Of a stretch of 64,000 nucleotides of DNA, positions 54,218 to 63,141 are shown piece after piece (position 1 is the first letter of the stretch; the number at the start of each line of letters is the position of its first letter). The position numbers were made by a program, and so were the translations under genes. The notes beneath the pieces are model-generated. The model was not told the origin of the DNA. It ran no database searches and saw only the letters and a list, made by a program, of their open reading frames with translations. Origin of the DNA: Idiomarina tyrosinivorans (lineage in GTDB: Bacteria > Pseudomonadota > Gammaproteobacteria > Enterobacterales > Alteromonadaceae); NCBI RefSeq assembly GCF_003987475.1, contig NZ_PIQH01000002.1, positions 186,001 through 250,000 on the forward strand. The letters are read 5' to 3'.

Positions 54218-54374
54218 GTTGCGTTTTCTGAAGACTTTTTGGGAAAATTTGTACAGAAAGTGATTGGTTGCTTTTCAATCATCTTAAATTGGGAGTATAC
54301 TATCCCTCATAACGAATTTGTAACATTCATCTGAGTGAATAATCTAGGTATTCACCATTGGGGGACGCTCTCTG

Positions 54375-56978
54375 ATGGCCGATAGGCAGTCATCAAAGGT
54401 CAGTGAATCGACAACATTAAAACTTGAGAATCAACGCTTAAGTAAAGTGGTTGATCGTCTCAAGCGTTTGACGTTGAAGTATCGTTCTGCCGAAGTCGTC
54501 CAAAAGGCGCTGTTTAGAATCAGTGAGCTGGCGGCGTCCGCGCGTCAGATGGATAATTTTTATTCCTCGGTTCATGCCATTATCGGCGAGCTAATGTTCG
54601 CTAAAAATTTCTATATTTGTTTATACGATGTCCAGAGTGACGTGGTGAACTTCGTCTATTTCGTCGATGAGTACGATGAAATGTCGATGTTTGAACAAAT
54701 CCCCATGGAAACGTTGAGCCGTGGCCTGACCGGTTACGTCATTCGCAGCGGTCGTTCGCTACTTTGCACTCCAAAAGCGTTTGAAGAATTAAAGCAACAA
54801 GGCGAAGTAGAAGAAATGGGCGCCGCTCCAGTTGACTGGTTAGGCGTGCCGTTGATCGCTGGCGACCATGTTATTGGTGCAATGGTGGTGCAGAGTTACA
54901 ACGAGCAGGTGCGTTACGATGAGAGCGACAAGGAACTGCTCACCTTCGTTTCTCAGCACGTTGTCAATGCCTTAGAGCGTTTGCGCCAACGCGAGCTGAT
55001 GCAAGCGGAAATTGACCATCAGACTGCTGAATTGCGACATGCCAACGAAAGTTTGATGAAAGAAATTACTGTGCGTGAAAAGGCGGAACAACAGATGTCT
55101 GTGTTGTTCGCAATTTCAGAGCTCACCAATACCTCGGAGAACATGCGCGCGTTTTACCGTAGTTTACATGAGGAAATTGGCCACCTATTGCACGCCGATA
55201 ACTTTTACGTGGCATTACTGTCCGACGACAGAAAACAAATTTACTTCCCTTATCATGTCGACGAAATGGAACAAGCTGCAGAGCCGCGTCGGCTCGGTAA
55301 AGGCCTAACGGAATACGTTATTCGTTCTGGTGAGCCGATTTTTGTCGATGAAGCACAACGCCAGCGACTGATTCAGCAACATGAAGTTGAACTCAGCGCA
55401 AAGCATGGTCGCACTGCGTTGCAATGGTTGGCATCACCGCTGATCGTCGATGAAGAGGTTATTGGGGTTATTGCGGTGCAAACCTATGACGACGCGTTCT
55501 TGTACAAATCTGAAGATTTAGAACTCCTTAACTTCGTTTCCCAGCATGTCGCTGTGGCGATCGAGCGTAAGCGAGCGGCGGACGAGATTCAGCGCGTGAA
55601 CGCTTTCCTCGAGAAAAAAGTCAGCGAACGCACCGAAGAGCTAGTGGGTGAGATCGAACGACGGAAGAAAATTGAAGCGCGCTTGTTCCACGATGCACAC
55701 CACGATTCGCTGACTGGATTACCGAATCGGGCAATGTTCACAGAGCGCCTACAGCAAGCTGTAGCGCACCATCGTCGCCATAACGATCATCACTTTGCGG
55801 TGCTGTTTATCGATTTAGACCGCTTTAAAAATATTAACGATACCCTCGGGCATTCTGTAGGTGACAAGTTCTTATTGGAAGTGAGCCAACGCCTGGGCCG
55901 CTGTATTCGTGAAAACGATATGCTGGCGCGCTTGGGCGGTGATGAGTTTGTGGTGTTATTAGACACCATTGAAGAACTCGATGACGCGAAAGAAGTCGCC
56001 GGCCGAATTATTCGGACAATGGCGGAACCCTTCCAGCTTGAAGGGCGAGAATATTACTCGGGCGCAAGTATTGGGATTGCAGATTGCAGCGAGCCAGTGG
56101 ATACCGCCGACCGTTTACTGCGCGACGCCGATGCTGCCATGTACCAAGCGAAAAACTTGGGCCGTGGTCGTTACGTCATTTTTGACTCAAGTATTCACGA
56201 TGGCTTAGTGGAGTCGATTAAGAAAGAAACCGCATTACGGCATGCGCGTTTTGACGAAGAATTCGAGCTACATGCGCAGCCTATTGTTGACCTGCAAACG
56301 CGTCAGGTTATGGGTTACGAGGGCTTGTTGCGTTGGAACCAGCATGGTCAAAAGCTGTTACCCGTCGATTTTATGCAACTGGCAGAAAAGTCGGGAATTA
56401 TTCTAGAACTCGACCGGTTCGCTTTGCGCAAGTCGTGTGAATTTATTGTGCAACAAAGTAAGCGGAACGAGAGCTTCCCACTGTTTCACATCAATTTATC
56501 GGTGCGCCACCTGCTGAAAAGTGGTTATTTGCGGAAGATTGAGCAAATCGTTAAAGAAGCAGGGGTAAGACCGCAGCAGTTAGTCTTTGAATTTAACGAA
56601 ATTGCATTAATTTACGATGGTCGGCGAGTGCTCGCAAGCCTCCGCACCTTATCAAACAAAGGTTTTAATCTCGCCATCGATGACTTTGGTCGCGGTTCCG
56701 GGCCATTGCAATTCATCTACAACTATCCGTTCGATATTCTTAAGCTCGATCACCAGTACGTGGGTCGCTTAGTCACGAGTGAGCGCGCGCAGGCAATGTT
56801 ACGTCACGTGGTAACCTTATGCGATGATTTGGGCATCAACATTTTTGCTGAAGGTATTGAGTCTGCTCAGCAACTGGAGTTGGTCAAAGAGCTGGGTGTG
56901 AAAACCGGTCAAGGCCGCTACCTTGATGGCGTTAAGCCGCTGGCAGAACTCACTCGAAAACGCAAAGTGTCTGCCTGA
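54375..56978 (+). CDS. Cytoplasmic GAF-GAF-GGDEF-EAL c-di-GMP signalling protein
   Basis: The 867-aa soluble protein has an N-terminal coiled coil, two related GAF domains (~40-205 and ~235-410; each with NFY, RGLTGYVIRSG or KGLTEYVIRSG, and NFVSQHV), a linker coil, GGDEF (~435-600) and EAL-like (~605-860). The GGDEF is intact (LGGDEF), so diguanylate cyclase activity is expected. The EAL domain reads EGLLRW, and loop 6 is DFGRGSGPLQ instead of DFGTGYSS, so phosphodiesterase activity may be weak or regulatory. No membrane segment is present. The GAF ligand is unknown. Confidence 0.88.
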   Translation: MADRQSSKVSESTTLKLENQRLSKVVDRLKRLTLKYRSAEVVQKALFRISELAASARQMDNFYSSVHAIIGELMFAKNFYICLYDVQSDVVNFVYFVDEYDEMSMFEQIPMETLSRGLTGYVIRSGRSLLCTPKAFEELKQQGEVEEMGAAPVDWLGVPLIAGDHVIGAMVVQSYNEQVRYDESDKELLTFVSQHVVNALERLRQRELMQAEIDHQTAELRHANESLMKEITVREKAEQQMSVLFAISELTNTSENMRAFYRSLHEEIGHLLHADNFYVALLSDDRKQIYFPYHVDEMEQAAEPRRLGKGLTEYVIRSGEPIFVDEAQRQRLIQQHEVELSAKHGRTALQWLASPLIVDEEVIGVIAVQTYDDAFLYKSEDLELLNFVSQHVAVAIERKRAADEIQRVNAFLEKKVSERTEELVGEIERRKKIEARLFHDAHHDSLTGLPNRAMFTERLQQAVAHHRRHNDHHFAVLFIDLDRFKNINDTLGHSVGDKFLLEVSQRLGRCIRENDMLARLGGDEFVVLLDTIEELDDAKEVAGRIIRTMAEPFQLEGREYYSGASIGIADCSEPVDTADRLLRDADAAMYQAKNLGRGRYVIFDSSIHDGLVESIKKETALRHARFDEEFELHAQPIVDLQTRQVMGYEGLLRWNQHGQKLLPVDFMQLAEKSGIILELDRFALRKSCEFIVQQSKRNESFPLFHINLSVRHLLKSGYLRKIEQIVKEAGVRPQQLVFEFNEIALIYDGRRVLASLRTLSNKGFNLAIDDFGRGSGPLQFIYNYPFDILKLDHQYVGRLVTSERAQAMLRHVVTLCDDLGINIFAEGIESAQQLELVKELGVKTGQGRYLDGVKPLAELTRKRKVSA

Positions 56979-56988
56979 CAACGCCGTA

Positions 56989-59016
56989 TTATTCTGGCTT
57001 GTTCAACACATTTCTCAGCATCGACAAACCCTGTGCGGTTTTTTCTTCGCGCTCCTGGGAGCTAGGGGCCGCTTTATCCGATTCCCATTCAACATCGTCT
57101 TGCGGTAACTCAAATAGAAAACGGCTCGGTTCCGGGCGAAGCAACTCACCAAATTGACGGCGCTCTTTCGCCATAGTGAACACTAACTGTTGTTGTGCAC
57201 GGGTAATACCCACGTAAGCTAAACGTCGCTCTTCTTCGACACTGCCCTCATCGATACTGCTCTGATGCGGAAGTAGGCCTTCTTCCATCCCCACTAAAAA
57301 CACGTGTGGGAACTCCAGCCCCTTGGAGGCATGCAGGGTCATTAACTGGACTTCGTCAACAGCTTCCTGTTGTTCTTGACGCGACATCAAATCGCGCAAA
57401 GCCAAGCGATTAACCGCTTGTTCGAGCGTCATTGCAGGGTGTTCTTCATCGCCCTTAAGCATGTCTGACACCCAGCGGTGCAGCTCATGAATATTTTTTA
57501 CCCGCATTTCCGCCGCTTTCGCCGACGGGCTGGTCTCAAATAACCAGTCTTCGTAGCCACTTTCCTGCAATAGACTGCGAACAGCCTCAATGGCATCGGC
57601 AGGATCGCTAGACTGGCTTAAACGACGATGGTGTTCGACCATCATGGTGAACGCTTCAACGTGTTTGCGCGTGCGCTCACCAAGCTGCGTGGTTAACTGT
57701 GGCAGCAGGCAGGCATTGTATAAACTGACTTGGTGCTGCTGGGCCAGTAGCCCAATCCGCTCCACTGTTTGCGGTCCGATACCGCGTTTTGGCACATTAA
57801 TAATACGTAACCAAGCGGTGTCGTCATTGGGATTAACCACCAGCCGCAAGTACGCCATTACATCCTTGATTTCTGCTCGTGCGAAGAATGATTGGCCACC
57901 GGTGACACGATACGGAATACGGTTACTCAGTAACGCTTTCTCAAACACCCGCGATTGGTGATTGCCGCGGTACAAAATCGCAAAATGGTGGTAGGGCGTT
58001 TTACGTAAAAAGCGATGCCGCAAGATTTCTGCGACGACCCGTTCTGCCTCGTTTTCCTCGTTGCGACCGTATATCACCGAGAGTGGTGCGCCATATTCCA
58101 TTTCTGAGAAAAGCCGCTTATCAAATACGTGGGGGTTGTTTTCTATCAGGATGTTGGCGGCTTTCAAAATGCGCCCATGCGAGCGGTAGTTTTGCTCGAG
58201 TTTAATCACCTTAAGGCGGGGAAAGTCTTGCTGTAGCAGTGCCAAATTTTGTGGCTGCGCGCCGCGCCAGGAGTAGATAGACTGGTCATCATCGCCAACC
58301 ACGGTAAAGGTTGCGCGTTCACCAACCAATAGCTTCACCAATTGATATTGGCTGGTGTTGGTATCTTGATATTCATCGACCAGCAAATAGTGAAATTTTT
58401 TCTGCCAGCGCTCTCGGACCGTTTGGTTTTGTGCCAACAGCAGCGTGGGAATTCGGATGAGGTCATCAAAATCCACCGCATTACATGCGCTGAGTTGGCG
58501 TTGGTAATCGCCATACACGGTAGCAGCATACTGCTCTTCTTCATTGGTTGCTTGCTGTAATGCCTGCTCGGCGCTCAGCATCGCATTTTTCCAATGGCCA
58601 AGTTGAAATTGAATACGCTTGATACGATCTTTGTCGCCGTCGAGCACGTCTTCAGTCAGCGCTTTTAACAGCGCGAAGGTATCTTGGTCGTCGAATAGCG
58701 AAAACCCCGGCTTTAAGCCTGCGGCACTGAGTTCGCGGCGCAACATGTTTAACCCCAGGGTGTGGAAGGTACAAACCGTTAACCCTCGAGTCTGTTGTCG
58801 ACCCATGGTTTGTGCAACCCGTTCCTTCATCTCTCGAGCGGCTTTATTGGTGAAGGTTACCGCCGCAATTTGGCGTGGCTTCATTTGCCGCTCGCGAATC
58901 AGGTAAGCTATTTTTTCTGTGATCACACGAGTCTTGCCGCTACCCGCGCCGGCCAAAACTAATAGAGGACCCGACACATAGCGTACCGCTTCGTTTTGTC
59001 GAGGGTTAAGTTGCAT
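56989..59016 (-). CDS. rep: Rep, ATP-dependent DNA helicase
   Basis: The 675-aa UvrD-family SF1A helicase is closer to Rep than UvrD: start MQLNPRQNEAVRYVSGP, Walker A LAGAGSGKT, CTFHTLGLN, motif II VDEYQDTN, motif III GDDDQSIYSWRGA and motif VI VGITRAQQQL. Rep removes protein roadblocks ahead of the fork. It is convergent with the c-di-GMP gene, 10 bases apart. Confidence 0.93.
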   Translation of the reverse strand: MQLNPRQNEAVRYVSGPLLVLAGAGSGKTRVITEKIAYLIRERQMKPRQIAAVTFTNKAAREMKERVAQTMGRQQTRGLTVCTFHTLGLNMLRRELSAAGLKPGFSLFDDQDTFALLKALTEDVLDGDKDRIKRIQFQLGHWKNAMLSAEQALQQATNEEEQYAATVYGDYQRQLSACNAVDFDDLIRIPTLLLAQNQTVRERWQKKFHYLLVDEYQDTNTSQYQLVKLLVGERATFTVVGDDDQSIYSWRGAQPQNLALLQQDFPRLKVIKLEQNYRSHGRILKAANILIENNPHVFDKRLFSEMEYGAPLSVIYGRNEENEAERVVAEILRHRFLRKTPYHHFAILYRGNHQSRVFEKALLSNRIPYRVTGGQSFFARAEIKDVMAYLRLVVNPNDDTAWLRIINVPKRGIGPQTVERIGLLAQQHQVSLYNACLLPQLTTQLGERTRKHVEAFTMMVEHHRRLSQSSDPADAIEAVRSLLQESGYEDWLFETSPSAKAAEMRVKNIHELHRWVSDMLKGDEEHPAMTLEQAVNRLALRDLMSRQEQQEAVDEVQLMTLHASKGLEFPHVFLVGMEEGLLPHQSSIDEGSVEEERRLAYVGITRAQQQLVFTMAKERRQFGELLRPEPSRFLFELPQDDVEWESDKAAPSSQEREEKTAQGLSMLRNVLNKPE

Positions 59017-59107
59017 GGCAAACCTTCTATTAGTGGTGAGGAATCGAGATTTTACCTGAAACTCTTGCTAAGCTAAACGACAACAACCGTTAAGTAGAGG
59101 GCAAACC

Positions 59108-59368
59108 ATGGATAGTAAGAAGTTTGAAGAGTTGGCCAAACAAATTAGTGATGCGATTCCAGCGCAGATGAAAGAAGCCGCAGGCAACGTAGAGGGAAAA
59201 GTGAAACAAGTTTTGCAACAGCAATTCAGTAAACTCGACCTGGTGACTCGCGAAGAGATGGATGTGCAGCAACAAATGGTGCTCAAGCTACGTGAGCGAG
59301 TGACTGCGTTGGAAGCCAAACTTGACGCATTAGAGCGAGCACAAAAGCCGAGTCGCGATGTAGATTGA
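59108..59368 (+). CDS. ubiK: UbiK, ubiquinone biosynthesis accessory factor
   Basis: The 86-aa protein matches UbiK/YqiC: KKFEELAKQISDAIP at the start, an amphipathic middle, and a C-terminal coiled coil (EEMDVQQQMVLKLRERVTAL). UbiK partners UbiJ to supply lipid intermediates to the Ubi complex at the membrane. Divergent from rep, 91 bases apart. Confidence 0.9.
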   Translation: MDSKKFEELAKQISDAIPAQMKEAAGNVEGKVKQVLQQQFSKLDLVTREEMDVQQQMVLKLRERVTALEAKLDALERAQKPSRDVD

Positions 59369-59421
59369 ACGGATAAGGGCGCCGCGGCGTAGGAAATAGC
59401 AAAGGCAAAAAAGGAGGTTGT

Positions 59422-60222
59422 ATGTTATTTCCGCAATTAGGGTTTGGGACGTTCCGTATCAAAGGTCAGCAAATCACCGACTTGGTGGAGGAAGCCTTGG
59501 ACACTGGCTACCGTCACATTGATACCGCACAGTTCTATGAAAATGAAGCAGACATTGGCAAAGCATTAGCCACGACGTCTGTTGCTCGCGATGATTATTG
59601 GGTAACCACCAAGGTATGGTACGAAAAACTTAAGCATCAAGACGTGCTCGACTCGTTAAAGCAAAGCCGTGATAATTTGCAAGTCGACACTATTGATATG
59701 GCGCTTATCCATTGGCCGTCACCCGACGGTGTGCCGCTCAAGGAAAGTTTGGATGCGTTAATGGAGGCGCGAGAGCAGAAGCTGATTGGTCATTTTGGCG
59801 TATCGAACTTCACCACCCAGCTGATGCAACAGAGCATTGACCATGTCGGTGCAGATAATATTGCGACAAACCAAATTGAATTGCATCCGTTTTTACAAAA
59901 CCAGAAAGTGTGCGATTTTTGCGACCAACATGATATTAGCGTAACCGCCTATATGCCATTGGCCGTGGGCAAGGTTATGGAGGATGCGACGATTAAGCGT
60001 ATTGCCGCAGACCATGATGCCTCGGCTGCGCAAGTCGCGTTAGCATGGCTGATGCACCATAACCGCGTGGTTATTCCGTCAACCACGAAAGTGTCGCATT
60101 TGCATAGCAACTTTAAGGCACAGCAATTATCGTTGTCAGAAGATGAGGTCGTCGCGATAGATAAACTTGATCGTAACGACCGTATTGTCGATCCAGATTT
60201 CGCTCCCGATTGGGACGAGTAA
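59422..60222 (+). CDS. Aldo/keto reductase (DkgB-like)
   Basis: The 266-aa NADPH-dependent reductase has the catalytic tetrad Asp (RHIDTAQFYENE, also the Tyr), Lys (VTTKVWYEKL) and His (ALIHWPSPDG), with cofactor loop IPSTTKVSHL near the end. DkgB-type enzymes reduce 2,5-diketogluconate and methylglyoxal. AAGGAGG precedes the ATG. Fpr starts 22 bases downstream, so both may share a transcript. Confidence 0.88.
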   Translation: MLFPQLGFGTFRIKGQQITDLVEEALDTGYRHIDTAQFYENEADIGKALATTSVARDDYWVTTKVWYEKLKHQDVLDSLKQSRDNLQVDTIDMALIHWPSPDGVPLKESLDALMEAREQKLIGHFGVSNFTTQLMQQSIDHVGADNIATNQIELHPFLQNQKVCDFCDQHDISVTAYMPLAVGKVMEDATIKRIAADHDASAAQVALAWLMHHNRVVIPSTTKVSHLHSNFKAQQLSLSEDEVVAIDKLDRNDRIVDPDFAPDWDE

Positions 60223-60244
60223 ATAACAGCAGAAAGGAGTAACC

Positions 60245-60985
60245 ATGGCGCAGTGGCTAACAGGGAAAGTCGTAGAAAATTATCGGTGGAATGACACCTT
60301 ATTTAGTCTCCGCGTCGTAACCGAACACTTCCCCTTTACTGCAGGCCAGTTCGTGCGGCTAGGCCTGCAAGGGGAAGAGCAACGTATCCAACGAGCCTAT
60401 TCGTTGGTTAATGGGCCACATGAATCAGTATTAGACTTTCTTGTTACGCGCGTCGAAGACGGCTTACTGTCGCCGTCGCTAGACAAGTTACAACCTGGTG
60501 ACGAAGTCGAAGTCAGCCAGCCACCCAGCGGGTTCTTTGTGTTAGATGAAATTCCTGACGGTGACACGTTGTGGCTGTTATCGACCGGAACGGGCATCGG
60601 TCCCTATTTGTCTATTTTGTCTACGGACGCGCCTTGGCGGCGTTTCAATAAGATTGTTTTAGTGCACGCGGTTAGGCATGCGGAAGACTTGGCGTATCAA
60701 GCAAAAATTGAAGCTTGGCAGCAACAGCATCCGGAGCAATTAGTTTACCAGCCAGTGGTGTCGCGAGAGCAAGTGCCCGGAATACTAAAAGGCCGTATCC
60801 CTCAGTTGATTGAGACGGGCGAATTGCAGCAATCAGTAGGGCAAGCGTTTGACGATAAGTCGCAGGTTATGCTGTGTGGTAACCCAGACATGATCAGAGA
60901 CTGTAAGGCGTTATTGGACAGTATGGGGTTGAAAAAAAATCTAAGGCGTAAGCCCGGACAAGTGACCGCGGAGCAATACTGGTAA
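60245..60985 (+). CDS. fpr: Ferredoxin-NADP reductase
   Basis: The 246-aa flavoenzyme has the FAD motif RAYSLVNGP, the NADP-binding STGTGIGPYLS and a C-terminal aromatic end (AEQYW), matching bacterial-type Fpr. It moves electrons between NADPH and ferredoxin or flavodoxin, also during oxidative stress and siderophore-iron release. AGGAGTAACC precedes the ATG. Iron-uptake genes follow. Confidence 0.9.
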   Translation: MAQWLTGKVVENYRWNDTLFSLRVVTEHFPFTAGQFVRLGLQGEEQRIQRAYSLVNGPHESVLDFLVTRVEDGLLSPSLDKLQPGDEVEVSQPPSGFFVLDEIPDGDTLWLLSTGTGIGPYLSILSTDAPWRRFNKIVLVHAVRHAEDLAYQAKIEAWQQQHPEQLVYQPVVSREQVPGILKGRIPQLIETGELQQSVGQAFDDKSQVMLCGNPDMIRDCKALLDSMGLKKNLRRKPGQVTAEQYW

Positions 60986-61000
60986 AATAACGGTTGATCT

Positions 61001-61019
61001 ACAAATAATAATCATTATC
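61001..61019. promoter_or_regulatory. Fur box upstream of the TonB receptor
   Basis: The 13 bases 61007-61019 match the Fur consensus half GATAATCATTATC at 12 positions. Over the full 19 bases about 15 match. It lies 31 bases before the receptor start, so iron-replete repression is expected. Confidence 0.75.
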
Positions 61020-61044
61020 ATTACAGGAATTCACCTCCTGTAAT
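61020..61044 (+). promoter_or_regulatory. Hairpin in the leader of the TonB receptor
   Basis: A perfect 9-bp inverted repeat ATTACAGGA/TCCTGTAAT with loop ATTCACC lies between the Fur box and the start codon. It includes the only AGGA in the leader. The 3' arm is followed by a two-codon frame (ATG AGT TAA) ending at the receptor start. The structure could limit translation. No T tract is present, so it is not a terminator. Confidence 0.5.
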
Positions 61045-61050
61045 GAGTTA

Positions 61051-63141
61051 ATGATGAAAAAGACCTATCTTGCTTTACTGTTAATCGCAGCTACTGCGCC
61101 GGCGTTTGCGCAGCAGGCAGCAGTCGATGAAACCCTGACCATTACCGCGTCGCGCACCGATGAAACGGCGGCTAGTATTCCCTCTACCGTTACCGTGATA
61201 GACGGCGAAAGTTTGCGCCGTCAGTTAAGCGTGGCGAACTCGCTATCAGATATTTTGGGTAACTTATTGCCCAGCTTTTCGCCCTCTCGGCAGAAGATGA
61301 CCAGTGCCGGTGAATCACTGCGAGGGCGGGAACCGTTATACCTGATTGATGGCGTCCCACAATCCAATCCATTGCGGAATGGCTCGCGTGATGCAAATAC
61401 CATTGACCCGATGTTAATAGAGCGGGTTGAAGTGATTCATGGCGCCAGTGCTATTCAAGGCATGGGCGCCAGCGGCGGGATTATTAATATCGTCACTAAA
61501 TCCGCTGCGCGAGGCCAACAGAACGAAGTCTCGGCGGGTGTTTCAGCGCCAACCAGTGAAACCTCGACAGGGTTAAGCTACCACGCTGGCTATCTGTTTC
61601 GTCACCAAGCGCAAGACTGGAATATGTTGATCGGCGCTCATCTGCGTGAAAACGGGATGTACGTTGACGGTAATGGTGACCTTGTAGGTATCGACAGTAC
61701 CCAAGGCGATACCATGGATAGCGGCAGTTTTGACGTATTTGCCAAATTGCAGTTTATGCTCGATAGCACTCAGCAATTGCAAGTTATGGTTAATCATTAC
61801 GATATCCAGGGTAACGGCGACTATAACGCTTTTGGTGGCGACCGCGCTGCGGGCGAGCCGACTATTTCCATTGAGCAGCCGGTGCCTGGCGATGCGGCTG
61901 AAAACCGTGTGACTACGGCCAGCGCGACTTATCAAAACCGCGATATTTTACATGCCGAACTAACGTGGCAATTATTCTTACAAGACTTTTCGGCATTGTA
62001 TGGTGGTGGAACTTACGCGACCTTCCAAGATCCCGCCTTGCCGGATAACTTCTTTGACCAGTCTCGCAACGACTCGCAAAAGTATGGTTCGCGCCTAACG
62101 CTTAGCTGGCGCGACGTTGTGGGTACCCCGGTTGATATATCGACAGGTATCGATTACTTGAACGACAGTACCTACCAGGAACTGGCGCAGTCCGGGCGTA
62201 AGTGGGTACCAGAAACCGAGTTTGATAACTGGGCACCCTATCTACAAGCCCGTTACCAGCAAAATGGACTAACCCTGAGTGCAGGTTTGCGCTACGAATA
62301 TGGCCAACTAAAGGTTGGTGATTTCACAACCTTAGCGTCTTACGGTAGTCAATTCGTCGAAGGGGGCGAGCCCTCATTTAATGAGTTGTTGAGTAATGTT
62401 GGTGCGGTTTATCAGTTAACTGACAACTGGCGTGTGTTCGCAAGTTATTCGGAAGGTTTCAGTATGGCTGACATCGGCCGCGTACTGCGTGGTATTAATC
62501 AGCCGAATCAGAGCGTCGAGAGCTTTCTGAATCTGCAACCAGTGTTAGCCGACAACCGCGAAGTTGGCATCGAGTACCATGGTAATCTGGGCCAATTGTC
62601 GCTCAGTTACTTCGAATCTGACTCAGATTTGGGTTCGCGGCTGCAAGCCGATGCCGATGGTATTTACAGCGTAAAACGTGAACGTACCGAAATTAATGGT
62701 ATTGAAGCGAGTGGTCGTTATGCATTGGCAACGAATGCGGATGTTGGCTTTAATTATGCCAATACTGATGGCGAATACGACAGTAACGCCGACGGTAAAG
62801 TGGACACGGATCTAAGCGGTCAGAACATTGCGCCTGAACGCATGAACATCTATTGGAACCAACAATGGAGCGACCGTATCGGTACCCGTTTACAGTGGAA
62901 TAAGTTGTTTAGCCGCGCGTTTAATGACGGCACAATGGGCGCCAATGACTTTGACGGTTATAGCACGTGGGATTTGACCGCGCTTATCGAGACCGCTAAC
63001 TACGGGGAATTTACCGTGGGGATAGAAAACCTAACCGATAAATTCTACTTCACCTACTACGCCCAAACGGCAGGCAACGATTCTCGCAACTTTGCTGGGC
63101 GTGGACGCGTTGTCAGTGTGAATTGGCAATACGCGTGGTAA
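61051..63141 (+). CDS. TonB-dependent outer-membrane receptor
   Basis: The 696-aa receptor has a signal peptide (to FAQ, ~residue 21). The TonB box is probably near ETLTITASR. The plug domain carries LIDGVPQSNP and VEVIHGASAIQGMGASGGII, and the 22-strand-type barrel ends in a Trp (VNWQYAW). The Fur box and the PepSY-type gene overlapping its stop point to ferric siderophore or related uptake. ATG 61051 or 61054 may be used. The ligand is unknown. Confidence 0.92.
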   Translation: MMKKTYLALLLIAATAPAFAQQAAVDETLTITASRTDETAASIPSTVTVIDGESLRRQLSVANSLSDILGNLLPSFSPSRQKMTSAGESLRGREPLYLIDGVPQSNPLRNGSRDANTIDPMLIERVEVIHGASAIQGMGASGGIINIVTKSAARGQQNEVSAGVSAPTSETSTGLSYHAGYLFRHQAQDWNMLIGAHLRENGMYVDGNGDLVGIDSTQGDTMDSGSFDVFAKLQFMLDSTQQLQVMVNHYDIQGNGDYNAFGGDRAAGEPTISIEQPVPGDAAENRVTTASATYQNRDILHAELTWQLFLQDFSALYGGGTYATFQDPALPDNFFDQSRNDSQKYGSRLTLSWRDVVGTPVDISTGIDYLNDSTYQELAQSGRKWVPETEFDNWAPYLQARYQQNGLTLSAGLRYEYGQLKVGDFTTLASYGSQFVEGGEPSFNELLSNVGAVYQLTDNWRVFASYSEGFSMADIGRVLRGINQPNQSVESFLNLQPVLADNREVGIEYHGNLGQLSLSYFESDSDLGSRLQADADGIYSVKRERTEINGIEASGRYALATNADVGFNYANTDGEYDSNADGKVDTDLSGQNIAPERMNIYWNQQWSDRIGTRLQWNKLFSRAFNDGTMGANDFDGYSTWDLTALIETANYGEFTVGIENLTDKFYFTYYAQTAGNDSRNFAGRGRVVSVNWQYAW

